Assembly: GCA_024349245.1 (NCBI GenBank)
Contig: JALDNG010000416.1
Location: 1-64,000, forward strand
DNA length: 64,000 bases
Reading direction: 5' to 3'
Source of the DNA: Neodontobutis hainanensis
Lineage: Eukaryota > Chordata > Actinopteri > Gobiiformes > Odontobutidae
In this document: in pieces, positions 1 to 11,603 of the stretch
Position numbering within the stretch: the stretch's first letter is position 1
How the letters are laid out: the number at the start of each line of letters is the position of its first letter
Translations under genes and position numbers: made by a program
Notes under the pieces: generated by a model
Told to the model about the DNA's origin: nothing
The model's input: the letters and a program-made list of their open reading frames with translations, nothing else
Databases searched by the model: none

Positions 1-1936
1 AATGAACTATAGGGTTAAATTAAAGCGCATTTTTATTAGTAGGAAATAATATATGTGCCCAAAAACTTTGTTTTTAGGAAAGATACAAGACATTTACTTT
101 TTATTTAGCTGCAAGAAAGTGCAAGCGCATAAAAGTGTATTTTCAAAACTTAAATAATTTCAGCTATTTTAACGTTAACGAAGGTCAAACAAGATTTAGA
201 ACTTATCTGAACCATTTGCGAAAGTTAATCGACAGAAATGTAAATCGAGAGAGAATAATCCGTTTGATTTTGTCCATATGAGTTAATGATATAAATATGG
301 TTCAAAACTGCGTTAAATGAGTCAGACTTTTTAAAACGATCACGAACGTGTTAAAACGATACAATTGAAACTAACATGCCAATGTTTGTGAAAATGGTAA
401 GAATTTCAGAAAACAATTTTTGAGAATATACTTTCTTCCTTGTGCTTCTTATTGTTTAATTCTCATATTTAAATGCGAAATTTCTTTTCTTCTTAATTCT
501 GAAACTGCTTGATTTTTGAATATTCCTTCAATTAATTAAATTTTAAACTGAGATGAAGAAAATTGATACCAATAGAAAGTGAATTTCCATGTGTTAAAAA
601 CTATTTCAAAATGTCGTTATAAATGAAATGCCGCAAATAAAAATACCGCCATTTTTGAATCATGCATTTCGTGGTATCACGTTCATTTAAAGGTATTTAG
701 TATTAATTAGAATAAATTTATGCTTTTTTGGTTTATTTATCATTTTTTTATGAGGCCAACTGTTTTAAAATTTTTGGGAATTTAAAACTTTGACCACCGT
801 TAAATATTACTTATGGAACAGAAAAAGAGGCATTTAAAAGCTGTCTTAAAACATTGAATTACCCACTTCTAAAACTTAATTTTAAAACAAAGAATCGAGA
901 CAATTGTAAAATGACTAAATTATTTGTCTTAAAAAGAGATGTTTTTTATTTTATCACATGTATCGTGTCTTTTTCTCTTATAAAACCTAAAAACATTCAT
1001 AAATTTTTTAAAATATTTCTTAATGTAAAAAATGCGGATTCACTGGCAGAGGAGTTTACGAGCTAGAATACGCGCGATTTCTATGCTCTCCATAATGTAG
1101 ATAACATAAAATAATTCAAAAAATATTAAAATCTCAATTAATCTATTAAGAGTACTTCAAATTGAATTCCATTTTGTTTATATCCACTCAATTGAGAAAT
1201 TACAGCTCATTCCTAATTTTGGAGCTGATTTTACAGTTAGTTTAGTTTGAAAATTTGTCTCGCCGTTGTTTTTGAAACATATTCAAAGTATTTTTTGAAG
1301 CGGTCGTGGATGGTTCGATATAATTTATGAGTTGTGTAATTATTTCTTTTTGTTAGTTTATTCAAAAATATTTGGCAAAAGTCAGATTGAGAGCACGGTA
1401 GAATGAGTTTGATGTGGTTCATGATCAAAAGTATTTAAACATTCAAAAACGCCTTGAATTTCTGGAGGATGACTGTTAAAAATCAGTATAATTTTATATT
1501 ATGATCCAACCATGAAGTATATGAAGTCCACGTTAAAAGTTTTGATATTTAACACCTTAAGACGAACGAATATGATTACATACGAACCTATATTTTAAAC
1601 GATATTACTTCTTTAAGATCACAAGAAGAAAGACATAAATGATCTAAACTCACGACCTAGAAGGATACAACACTGCTAAAAACTTTGCCACAACAAACCA
1701 AATCAAAGCTATTCACCTTTTTTTTATATCTTAATAAAACCGCTCGGTATATATGTTGAGTAGTTCTTTCCCCTAATAACGGAACTCTGAATAAAACTTA
1801 CAAGACGATATGAGAAACAAAACTTATTTTCAACTAAGTGGTGATAGCCGTTAATTTAAACATTACGCTGGAACATAATCTTATTTTCATAAAAATGTTG
1901 ATTAAAAAATCTAAAATGCTAAAATTAAGAAACGAG
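1..1936. other. AT-rich intergenic stretch, nothing identified
   Basis: I see no recognisable gene, RNA or repeat here. Open frames are short and look like chance, including a 70-codon plus-strand frame ending at 1066 with no ATG at its left end. A slightly richer patch near 180-290 has an open frame of about 25 codons but no family match. The right part (about 1850-1936) would hold the 3' UTR of the TRMT11 gene on the minus strand. Confidence 0.6.
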
Positions 1937-3343
1937 TTAATTTTTATTCTTTTGCATGGTTATTAATACTCTAGATTTAGAGGAATGCATTTTTTGGATG
2001 CACGTATGCTTCAGCTGAAATGAAGAATGACGCGTAAAACTCAGATCTGGCGATCTAAAGTTGGTTTAATCGGAATACGTATTTATGCAATCGTTAAAAA
2101 TATGAAAGAACACCAAAAAGCCGCCCGGATTCAAAATCCTGGCAGACAATTCAATCAATTTTTGGATTGCGTCAACACTCGTCGGACGTTCGGCGCTAAC
2201 ATCACTCGTACATATTACGATCTAATCCTTTCTCTGATTCCATAAGGAGCTAAATCGAAAAATTAAAATACGATCGGTAATAACCGCGTCGAAAATTTCC
2301 ACACTTTTTAGTGGAGGAGTAAAAATATCAAACGCAATTGGTCCTAACAGAAAATTTGCGAGGTTATAATGGGTGAAATTCTTTTCAATGTTTTCATCAA
2401 TGGCTTTGATTAATTTGACTTGCACCTCGAGCAGTCTTGTTATGAAAAACCGGTTTGGTGCGTCCAACCATCAAAGCGAAGTTATAATCAGAACCCGTGA
2501 CATAAGCGCCAAAATGGGCAGCCCCAAGAAGGCAACTGCCACTTCCAACAAAGGGGTCGAAGGCGAGAGAACCGCTTCGTATCTCATTATTATCATTTAA
2601 TATACTTGAGCATGGTTACTCATCAAAAAAGACAACAACGGATCTAACGAGCTGTTTCCTATGAATGGGCGTTTTTTCAATGAATAATTTCTTTCAAGCT
2701 GCGAAAACGTTTGACCAAAACCAATCTTAATAAATTAATATTGTTACAATTTCTCCGCAAACCCAACGCAAGTGACCGTGCGATTCAAAAAGGAAGGAGT
2801 TGTACAAAATTATGACTTCAACATCGGGTGATTTTAGTGAAACCCGATAATTTCGAAAAATGTTTGAATAAAAATCCTAAAAGATTATCTATTAAAAACA
2901 TCGATGATCTCGGTAACTTCCTCAGATGCGAAGTGCTGTTTAAAATTGTTCAATCTTATTTTAATCGTCAAATTGTCCCCTATTTCTGTTTTCTATTGGT
3001 TAGGGAAATGGTGACGACGCTGCGCATTGCCAATTTTAACAAGTCACGCGTTTCTTCGGATGCGTACATCTTTACAAAATACCTATTGTTTTTTTCAACC
3101 ATACTTCACCAAAATGCACCTTGATGCCAATATTTTTATTGATTCTAAATCTTCGACGTCAATAATAAGGTAAATATTCTCAACATCAAATAAGATCTAC
3201 ATCATTTACATAAGATTCAGAGTGAATTGTCACGGCTAGGTTGTATGCTTCAATGACTGAAGTTAACTCCTTAAATTAATATTAATTTTTACCGATATCC
3301 TAAAATCATCGTGTAAAGACAAAAAAACAACAAGCACCTTCAT
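1937..3343 (-). CDS. TRMT11: tRNA (guanine(10)-N2)-methyltransferase catalytic subunit TRMT11, 12 exons
   Basis: SAM-dependent methyltransferase that, with TRMT112, makes N2-methylguanosine at tRNA position 10. Exons, 5' to 3' on the minus strand: 3343-3293, 3269-3201, 3178-3105, 3082-3016, 2992-2900, 2876-2748, 2725-2606, 2582-2426, 2403-2272, 2249-2219, 2195-2079, 2054-1937 (TAA). The 11 GT-AG introns are 22-24 nt. The spliced CDS is 1158 nt (385 aa), against about 463 aa in human. Diagnostic blocks: KKRPFIGNSSLD near residue 180; the SAM-binding motif DPFVGSGS (about 210-217) followed by AAHFGAY; the catalytic DPPYGIRE (297-304), which only appears after removing the intron at 2250-2271; and a C-terminal SRVLITMQK block. 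The region after DPPYGIRE is shorter than in animals, and the tail ends right after the conserved ITM-K block. The start is the first ATG with an upstream stop. No operon partner is seen. The fold and motif order make the family call firm; individual splice sites are inference from homology and frame. Confidence 0.93.
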
Positions 3344-5039
3344 TTCATTCAAGCGTGCATGGCTTTAACATAGCATGGCCATTTCAAGTTCTTTCGTTTC
3401 GTTACGAAGATTACATTTATCAATTAAAAAAATTTTTACACTAAATATTTAATTCCTTCTATTTTAACGACGAAAAAAATTAAAATTATACTCAACAAAT
3501 ATCAAGACATGAAAACTGGTCGGATGTTTAGTTCCCATCCTTGAGCTCCCAACCTTTACGTTTTTTAAAGATGAAATACGTTAAAATTAGAAACTAACCC
3601 CAATATGGGATATTTTTGTCAGCTAATACACAAAATTATGAAATTGTTTTTCATTAATAAAAAGATGATCCAAATGAGTACTGCATAAATATTGTAAAAT
3701 CTTAAAGTTCAAACTTTTTTGAATTTTTGTCATCTAATAAGAGGGGCGGTTCACTTGGTAAAAAATATATAAAACAACGAATGTCGTTTGAGCAGAAAAT
3801 TAATTTTTACACCACAATGTCACGCAGGCTCAATAAAATATATTTTCCTGGCAATGGCCATTACAAAAATTTATTTCCTTTGTTATTTGAAATTTTGGTT
3901 TTATTTTTGATTTTAATTATTGTATTTTTTATATTTCGAGAGTTAAAGATAATCTTATATATACGTAGGTTTTTTTGTTGTTAGTTTGAACATTTCCCTC
4001 GATCATGTTGCTTGTGATAGATAAACTTAACTAAAATTATAAAAATCCGATTATTTCCTCAGCTTAAAGGTTTAAATAACAATTCGATATAAGCTATTTG
4101 CATTGAGCATAATTTTTTTTGTGAATTTTTGTATATTTACGTCTTCATACTGTTTAATAATAGTTTAACCACGAATTATAGAATTCACCAAAACTGAAAT
4201 ACATTTTAGCTCCTGTTTAACGCCGAAGAGTATTTCGCCAAGCACACGATAAGATCGCTGGTCATTTTTTCAATTTATAACACAAAGATAATATCGAATT
4301 TTTCATAACTTTAAAATCTGAGAATTAACCATTTTGTCTACGCATGCTCTAATAATTAACGATTTATAAACCTTCAAATCATCTCAAGTGGCGGCACTTG
4401 AATGTATCTAGTGGTATACTATTTCATGTCCGTCAATTGTAGTTATCACATGAATAATCGTGCTTAGTTGTAAGTAAAAAAATCTCATTCGTTCTTATCT
4501 TTTTCCAAAATCAGACACAAATGTGATTAATCCTCATTGAATCATCTTCTCTCGCAGCCTTTAAAAAGTGAAACGAAGATGAATTTTTACCATGCAATGT
4601 AAACTGAAAAGATGGATGTCAACGGTACCTGCAGAACCCTGACTATAGACAAATACTAAAACAAAGTAACTCTGCTATTTTACTGTGACCATTCAGTTTT
4701 CATTTATATCACAAAGCTGGCGTTCATTTCCCCAAAGTTATGCTGAAAGCGTCTTTCGCTTGGACACTTATGATGAGGTATATGTCCAATTTTAAGAATT
4801 TTTTACGGTTGTGTAAATAGCTAAATATTTCTTATTAGTATGGAAATTATATATGAAATGAAATATATCAGAAAAGCTTTTTATGTACTTTTATCTGTCG
4901 ATAATCACAAATTAGAAAACTCTTTTTGTGAAATTTTTTGTTTTAACCTCTCACTGCACAATTGTGGTTTGACCTTGCTTTGCATTAACCTTCGATGTTA
5001 AGGTCCTAGCCTTTTCAATCAGCGTCACTCAAGGCACAT
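3344..5039. other. Intergenic stretch with possible short exons
   Basis: No recognised gene. On the plus strand an ATG at 3374, 30 bp from the TRMT11 start, opens a Ser/Arg-rich stretch of about 25 codons resembling a mitochondrial presequence, but it stops with no recognisable continuation. Around 4208-4310 and 4690-4790 are short open stretches with better base balance and plausible 19-27 nt GT-AG gaps. The latter could belong to the 5' part of the retroelement that follows. None matches a family I know. Confidence 0.35.
3727..3984 (+). CDS. Possible small single-pass membrane protein (hypothetical)
   Basis: An open plus-strand frame; the first ATG is at 3781 (about 67 codons). It has a basic N-terminal half rich in Lys/Arg and Tyr, then a hydrophobic run of about 25 residues (Leu, Ile, Val, Phe; roughly 3885-3945) that could span a membrane, and a short basic tail ending in Cys-Cys. 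No family match. The hydrophobic part is T-rich sequence that would encode Phe/Leu/Ile by composition alone, so this could be a chance frame or one exon of a split gene. Confidence 0.22.
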   Translation: MSSNKRGGSLGKKYIKQRMSFEQKINFYTTMSRRLNKIYFPGNGHYKNLFPLLFEILVLFLILIIVFFIFRELKIILYIRRFFCC

Positions 5040-5282
5040 GCTCGTAAATTTGTCATTCAGATCTTGTTCGTTTCTGAAATAATTGATCTTTTCTAATTTC
5101 CTTTAGTGACTCAACGAGTTATGTCTGATGCTCCGGAACCATGAAAAAAGGGTATGGTCTACAAGATGGTATATAAAGGCAATATCAAAAGTAGTGCCGA
5201 GCAAAACAATATACTAATAAAAATCTTTAACTTTTAAAACGACCAGAAACGCTCTGCAGCAAAAGCAAATCATATCTATCAC

Positions 5283-5480
5283 ATGCAAAAAATACCGAGA
5301 CTTGCTTGTGACAAATGTGGCTCGATTTGTCATGTGACACAGGAATGTATGGGCAAAATTATCTCAAAAATTTGCAAACGTCGAAGACACCCCAGAATAA
5401 TATTTAAATCTTACTCTCTAGTTTTAGCCGCTTTTTTTATTGTTTCTTGTGAGATAAATTGTAACATGATTATCTGGTGA
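5283..5480 (+). pseudogene. Retroelement gag fragment with CCHC zinc knuckle
   Basis: This 65-codon open stretch inside element 1 carries the nucleocapsid zinc knuckle at residues 9-22 (Cys, Cys, His, Cys at 5307, 5316, 5331 and 5346). Gag knuckles of this type bind the element's RNA. The stretch after the knuckle is basic (KRRRH) and then turns into unrelated hydrophobic residues, which suggests the frame is lost about 20 codons downstream. It is a fragment, not a functional gene. Confidence 0.7.
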
Positions 5481-6892
5481 GATATTCAGATGAATTATCC
5501 AAGACTTTTAGACCGCCAGAAAGATCCGTCTGTTGTGCAATACAATATGTTCTCATCATCCAGTCACAGATTTCATTATCAACAAAAATCTTCCCGAAAA
5601 CCAATCAAAATTTATCTTAAATTTATAAAATTAAAACCACAGTCATTTTTCTGTCTGTGAAGATGGTATTGGCTTCAGCAATTCCAAATCTCTCTTTATC
5701 AAAAAAACAAATTTACACCTATGAAAAGCATTTAAATGATATTCAAACTGTTCTTAATCTGTTATCTTTGGCCAGGCGTAAGGTTAAGCTATTCAAGTGC
5801 ATGTTTGGCTTCGACAAAGTCAATTTTCTTTGATTCACACTTTCGGGTTAAGGGATCTCTGTGAAAAGTTTGTAAATTAGGACACACCATTTAACCTCGG
5901 TAGGCTTAAATATTCTTTGGCCATTTCTTAAGTCTTTCATAGGTTTATTAAAGATAACTCTCATATTGCCGCGCCACTTTATAATCTTCTCAAAAAAGAA
6001 TCTGTTTTGATTTGAAACAAAGAAACAGATTCAGCTTTCCTCGATCTAAAATGATCTTGCTTATATATCTACATTAAGAAAACTAGATCGATCAAAAATA
6101 TTCACTCTTAGCTGTGGCACGTAAGATGTAGTTGTTGCCATATACCAAAAAATAAAGTGGACTAGATGCTAATTGCATTGGCTTCTTTGACATTAAACTC
6201 AGCAGAGAAAATATTAGTCAAAAGATAAAGAATAGCTTGCTCTTGTTTTAGCTGCTCGGAAACGTCAAACTTATCTATATGGATAAAAATTTACACAATT
6301 AACTCATCAGAATCTTCTTTTTCAGTAAAAAGAAAATGAAGGTGTGAATGGTTAGCGTATCGGAGGGGTCGAGGGACTGGAAGAATTTGATTATTCAATA
6401 TCATATATCAAAGAAGGAAAGAATATTGCCTCAGATTCACTTTCAAGAATTCCAGCTAGAGTAAGGGTTGAGTTCAATTTTGATACTGTAGATGAGCAAA
6501 AGAAATCTCAATCGCTTTAAGTTGTGGTACAGATTCTGAAGGTCAACAGTTCAATCAAAGCTAAGGATGAATATTTGAAAAAAATATTCAGAGTTGAAAC
6601 TCGTCTTGAGGTTATTGACAGTCTAAATATCATACATGCAGAAGAGGTAAGAAATTAATCTTCCTCGCGCGCTGCATAGGCGAGATTGCCAAACTGACAC
6701 AGGATCGATATCTCAGACATCTAGGGATCAACGTGTGACAGTTCTTTCTAAGAGATAGATTCTTTTGGCCTGACTTAGCTTCAGATTTCAAAAAATATAT
6801 CGAAACTTGTCAAAGGTGCAAAATTAATAAATCGAGAAATTACTCTCCTCGACTGGAACTACACCCGATACGAAACAAAAACTATTTTAAAT

Positions 6893-7228
6893 GTGAAAAA
6901 TCGACTTTTCTGGTCCACTTCCAAAAATAGAAATATCATGTTATGTGCTGATCATTTCACAAAATGGACCGAGACTGTGGGCAGACCTGATATATCTGCC
7001 AAGACAGCTGCTCAAGTATTCTTCTCAAATATCGTCAGCCATGACCGTACTCCACCATCAATTTTGACAGATCAAGGAACTGATTTCGAATTTATGTCAT
7101 ATGATGGGGATCGCAAAGCTAAGATCATCACCATACCACCCAGCAACCAACGGTCTTTTTGGAGCGGACAAAGGTATCAAAGAAATACTTCGAATTATGT
7201 AAGAGGACAATCCTTCACGAGATTTTAA
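6893..7228 (+). pseudogene. Retroelement integrase core fragment
   Basis: This open stretch of about 111 codons contains the Ty3/Gypsy integrase catalytic core. The first acidic motif is DHFTKWTE, then a helix ending TAAQVFF, then the second acidic motif LTDQGTDFE. Beyond this the alignment breaks: the usual Tyr-His-Pro block and third catalytic Glu are not readable in frame, and the frame continues as unrelated sequence. A second frame (7159-7491) overlaps the end. It is a remnant of element 1. Confidence 0.75.
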
Positions 7229-7720
7229 TCATGATAAAGCACCCTTTACACTGCCAACAGATAAAAGTGCCTCTACAAACTATTCACCGGCCTTTCTCTT
7301 TTTCAGAGAGTCAAAATTACCAGTCGACCTTTCTTCAAATGACGATTAAACTGAATCATCTGATAATAGCTTCCACGTTTTCTACAGGAGTTGGGAAATC
7401 GTTGAAAGACGCATTTGTTTACGTTGAACAGAGTGTTGAAAAAGCAGCCAAATCGATGACAAATATGCTGAAGGAAACTGCGTTCTCATAAAAACAAAAA
7501 ACCGGTTCAAGATAGATCCTCGTTCTGGGAGACCGTTTGTCATCACAAAAGCATGTCAACCCTCAAATCGAAATAACGAAACTATTTTATTTTCATTTGA
7601 CAAAATTACTCAATCATGGTCAACTTTATAAATGCACAAGGCCAAACTCAAACCCGCCATCCTCTACCCTATTGTAGGATCAAAAACCATCAGATCAAGA
7701 AAGCCACCTTGCTTCTATTA

Positions 7721-8851
7721 AGGTAGGTGATTTTTTCATTTGGAGGATACGTGACATAGAAGTTCGTTTACGTTTCTTAGATAGATTAATCTTCACATCA
7801 CCATTTTATGAAAAAATCTTAACACGATTAAACAATCAAAAATAGGATGAGAAAATATTTGTCTTCACTTAAAATACTCAAACAATTCCTCATTGCTAAA
7901 CCTGGAAATACGCTAAGAAGCTTAAATAATCGAGTTCTCCCAATTTCACTTATATATGCTGAAGTTGCGGCCGACCCAATTTAAAAATCTCTCACGTTTT
8001 ACGTTTATCCAAAAAAATATGCTAAGAAAGCACATTTTACTTTCCTTCTGATATTAATTATATTATGGATTATCGATCACTGTAAAATTTTCACTCAAAC
8101 AAATTTCGTTAATTTCATAAAAAATTATAAAACCGCACTGAAACTCAAATTATTTTTAAAAGGAGTAGATTCAGAAATAAAAAAAATTAAATAATGTTAA
8201 AATTGACTCAACGAAGTAGCACGAGTTTTTTTCTTATGTCATGCAAATTTCACATTAAAAATGTTAAGATTATCACGTTAATTGAGATAAACTCCTAGTT
8301 TTTTAATTTTCAAATATTTTGAAAATTGATAAATTTTAACTCATTCTGCCATGTATGATTCGAAAATTTAGTTTATACCTAAATAATATTTAAAACTCCA
8401 GGAATTTATCTTTTGTATTATGATGATATTTTCGTTTAAATTTATGTTTTAAATAATCATGATAGACCCTTCAGCAGTAATAGTTCACAATTTTAGCTCC
8501 ATAAATAATTATTCTGATAGTTGGAACAAATTAATGTGATTTATGGTAGAAGGACATGAAATTTTCTTCAATTTGAATAAATAAAATCCAACAGAACATG
8601 ATTTAAATTCGAAAAAATTAATATTTTTGGCATATGCGTCTGCAAAAAACCAATACTTCGCAGGCGCGTAATTTTTGTATTATAGTCAAACGACCGAAGG
8701 TTTGATGATTTTGAATGAAAAATTTAAAACACGTTTTTGTTAATTTTTCAAAATGCTTATGGATCTATGGTTTTTAAAACAAATTCAAAAAACAACATCT
8801 TACAAGATCAATAAGAAAATAACATCTGTACAATTATGTCTCAGTTAACTT
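7721..8851. other. AT-rich intergenic stretch, nothing identified
   Basis: No coding stretch with a recognisable family and no RNA gene is visible. The left end may hold the 3' LTR of element 1, but I could not find matching terminal repeats by eye. The last bases before 8852 would be the 3' UTR of the minus-strand tetraspanin gene. Confidence 0.5.
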
Positions 8852-9632
8852 TCAGAGAATAACTGGCTCGTGGTAAACTATTTCAGACAACAAGGAAAAA
8901 CATAGTATTATCTTAATAAAAAAATATACTTACCAAGAACAATAACAACAAGATGTGAACACTATTGTTGATAATAGTGACGGTTGAATACTTTTCATCA
9001 AGTTGAGAACAACATCCAGTTTTGAAATACGAACTTTGGTCATTCCACTGGCACTGCTCTCCATCCTTGACACAACAACTTGAAGGCATCACCTCCAAAT
9101 GAAAAAGATCGGAAAACTCGTGGGATTCGAAACACCCACAGCATTTTTGCTAAATACATTACAATCAACTACCTTCTGCTGAATATGGTTTATGACTTCG
9201 AACGACTTTGTTGAATCGTTGAATTTCGGCTCAAACAGGTACAAACTCTGGAAAAAACAGAACGAACTGGTTGCATTTAAGGCTGAAGAACATTGAACGT
9301 TGATACTGTTGTGAATAAGATAGTCGTAAATGATCGAAATAAATAAAACTCCACAAAAAAATATGAGTATAACCAAGATGAAGAAAGTTGTTTTTTTGTT
9401 TTTGTGCAAAAGGTTGATTGGGATAAACGAGCACACCAAACAGGAGACTACGTGTGTCACAATCAGCTGAACCCCCATTCGCTTCAGGATAAAGCCCTTG
9501 CACCATGGCAACGATAGTATCCATAAATATACTCCAACACTAAATCCGACTATGTTGGCAAGCTAAATAAACAACTTTACTGACAATAATTAGAATAATT
9601 GACGCGAGTGTCGTTGGTTTAATTTTTACCAT
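8852..9632 (-). CDS. Tetraspanin family membrane protein, 4 exons
   Basis: Four-pass membrane protein that organises cell-surface microdomains. Exons: 9632-9585, 9562-9173, 9149-8934, 8911-8852 (TGA). The introns are 22, 23 and 22 nt. The spliced CDS is 714 nt (237 aa), typical for the family. In order: TM1 about residues 8-29 (contains ANIVGFSVGVYLW), a short first loop, TM2 about 45-65, TM3 about 73-95, and a large extracellular loop. The loop has the hallmark CCG (149-151), PSSCC (168-172) and a further GCC (191-193), and is followed by TM4 and a short tail. The CCG motif is in frame only after removing the 23-nt intron at 9150-9172, and TM1 is assembled only across the 22-nt intron at 9563-9584. 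The first extracellular loop seems shorter than usual. The cysteine pattern and topology make the family call strong; the subfamily is not assignable. Confidence 0.88.
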
Positions 9633-11603
9633 TAGCGCCCAGAAAAATGTTATATTAATTCACATTTAAAGTGTGAAAAACTTAGTTTACAAACATGAGT
9701 TGATTGAGCTCTGCCGATTCAATTCAGATTTAATTCAATGCGTCACTTATATAAACGCGAGGGGCCGAAATATCAAGTATACAAAATTTTTACCAACCTA
9801 TTAGATGAGATTACATTTTGCATAAGTTAAGATTTTGTTTTTTTGTCTATAGGTGTTAAATTCAAGGATAGTTTTGTATTATAAACTAAATATAAATTTT
9901 TCTTAAATAAAATATTCCTTGCATGATAAAGAATTGACAATTTTTAAAATATGTTTCGGGATATTTTGTCTTTCCTAGAAAATTTTTCCACTTATTTTCA
10001 GAATTTTTATCTGCTTTGGGTATGTTATCACTGAAGTTACGCAGGCGATTTTCAACGCGCGGTTTTTTACATGAATGAATCCGAGGGTTACATGATATAC
10101 TTCAAGGTCACAAAGATGATATTCGCATATTTGGTGTGTGGAAATCAACTTAACCTCTCAATTTAAATATTTTATTTTCTGAAAATTTATCATAACTTTC
10201 ACAAAACATAAGAAATTTAAACCAAATACAGTCAATTGTGATCCGTTCTAAATTTGAATATAATATGATAAATATTCATCGTTACCTTTGAAAAAATGAT
10301 CATGTGAAAAACACCATAAAATTTGGGAGTTCTTTTCACTTAACATGGCTTTCTAACTTCCCAAATCAGACGAAACAAATATCACTGCGCATAGTGTTAT
10401 TATCAAATTCAAACAATTCCCAGTTTTGGTTTAAATTTATCATAACGGCGAAATTAACGAGGATTTTAAAAAGTCAAAGCAACCCTCAATAAAAATTTTA
10501 ACGTCCAAAAATCATCTAAAAGGAACTTCAGTGTTCCAAATCGCAAAATAACTATTTGTCAACTAATATAAATTAACCACTGATAAAATGCATGAAGATA
10601 ATTTTTATGAATTTAGTCAAATCTGCGCGCCACTTTCCAGAGTAGTTAAGAAGGATGGTTCCTCATCTGATTATACGATTAGATCTGAGATATCAGGGCA
10701 TTTTATCTTCACTTTCTACGGGTAATATTATCCAATCTTCTTTGGTTCGAGTAGACTGAGATTCCTCCCAACCTAACCTCTTGCCTGCTTTCCGCTCATT
10801 AACGTGTGTCTACCCTCGAGGCAGTTTTTCCTTGCTCAGCTATTGCACTCGTTTCTAGGACTTTCATGGTTTCAAAGATGGCCACCACAATTTACTTCCA
10901 ATATCTCAACTGCGCAACTCCCTTCTTCGGTCACTCTGGAGCCTTCTAGTTTCGATTTGGGAAAAGAATATTTGGATATAAAATTAGCCAGTCAACTCAT
11001 CGTTTTCGTCACAGTTTTTGAAGGATATGAAAAAAAGAATCTTGTAAGCAAGTTATCTCATAAAAATACACAACTTGTACAGTTTATCACTTAACGACGA
11101 GTAAAGTTGACAAAAACATTTTTTACGAATAAAAACATCAATGACATTTTTTTGCCACCTGGTTTATGCCAAATGAGCTCCAATCTCAAAATCTTAAAAA
11201 GCTATTTTATGCTCATTATTTTTTAACTTTGTTTGAGCAGAACTAACTAGATTCCCCTTTTATTTTAAACATACGGTTATTAGTCTTTTTCAAACAATTA
11301 ACGTATTTCTGATTGTTAGCTTTTAAAATTATTCTCTACTTGGCTATTCCAATGAAATAACCCATATTTTGTGGTATTCTCGGCAATCCGAACACTCATA
11401 ACGAATTTTGAGACTACTATACATTTTATTAATCATTAAAATTTTAACTATAAACCTACAGTGGATCAATTGAATTCGTGAACACTCGCTAAAAACAAGG
11501 AATGAGATTTATAACATCGAAGAATATTGAATGATTTGAAGGAAATAAAGATTCATAAGAGCTTAAAACTAATCTGTTTGTAATTTTAACTTTAAATTTA
11601 GTG
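9633..11603. other. Intergenic stretch with unassigned open islands
   Basis: No recognised gene. Plus-strand open stretches of 35-45 codons with relatively balanced composition occur at about 9672-9810 and, if a 25-nt GT-AG gap near 10020-10044 is removed, at about 9955-10140. They look coding-like but match no family I know and could not be joined into one consistent gene. The pair at 10588-11094 is listed separately. Confidence 0.35.
10588..11094 (+). CDS. Possible hypothetical gene, exon structure unresolved
   Basis: An ATG at 10588 opens 45 codons (containing SQICAPLSRVVKKDG) that reach a stop at 10723. A consensus-like donor (GGTAAT) lies at the end of this stretch. A second open stretch of up to 97 codons, 10804-11094, ends in TAA, and its first ATG is not conserved-looking. 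Base composition is clearly richer than the flanks. No acceptor joins the two in a consistent phase, so this may be a broken gene, or a gene whose middle exon I did not find. No family is recognised. Confidence 0.3.

Larger units (their letters stand above)
5040..7720 (+). mobile_element. Decayed Ty3/Gypsy LTR retrotransposon (element 1)
   Basis: Pol and gag remnants lie in consistent order on the plus strand but in shifting frames with many stops. A gag zinc knuckle of the CX2CX4HX4C type (CDKCGSICHVTQEC) is at 5307-5348. The reverse-transcriptase palm to connection follows at about 5720-6050, including a KHLNDIQTVLNLL-like helix, KCMF, and an RFIKDNSHIAAPL block. An RNase H stretch (LAARKRQTYLYG) lies near 6240-6290, and its C-terminal NIASDSLSRIP is at about 6430-6455. 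The integrase HHCC zinc end (ETCQRCK) is near 6800-6830. The integrase core has DHFTKW and the LTDQGTDFE motif at about 6950-7095. Much of gag, protease and the N-terminal polymerase is missing or unreadable, so this is not autonomous. LTRs could not be delimited by eye. Confidence 0.85.

Noticed and set aside
3374..3451. Divergent plus-strand gene starting 30 bp from TRMT11 with a presequence-like peptide
   Set aside because: The frame stops after about 25 codons and no intron leads to a recognisable continuation.
9115..9135. Sequence resembling a tRNA B box (GTTTCGAATCCCA on the minus strand)
   Set aside because: It lies inside the tetraspanin exon encoding the CCG loop, and no A box or cloverleaf can be formed around it.
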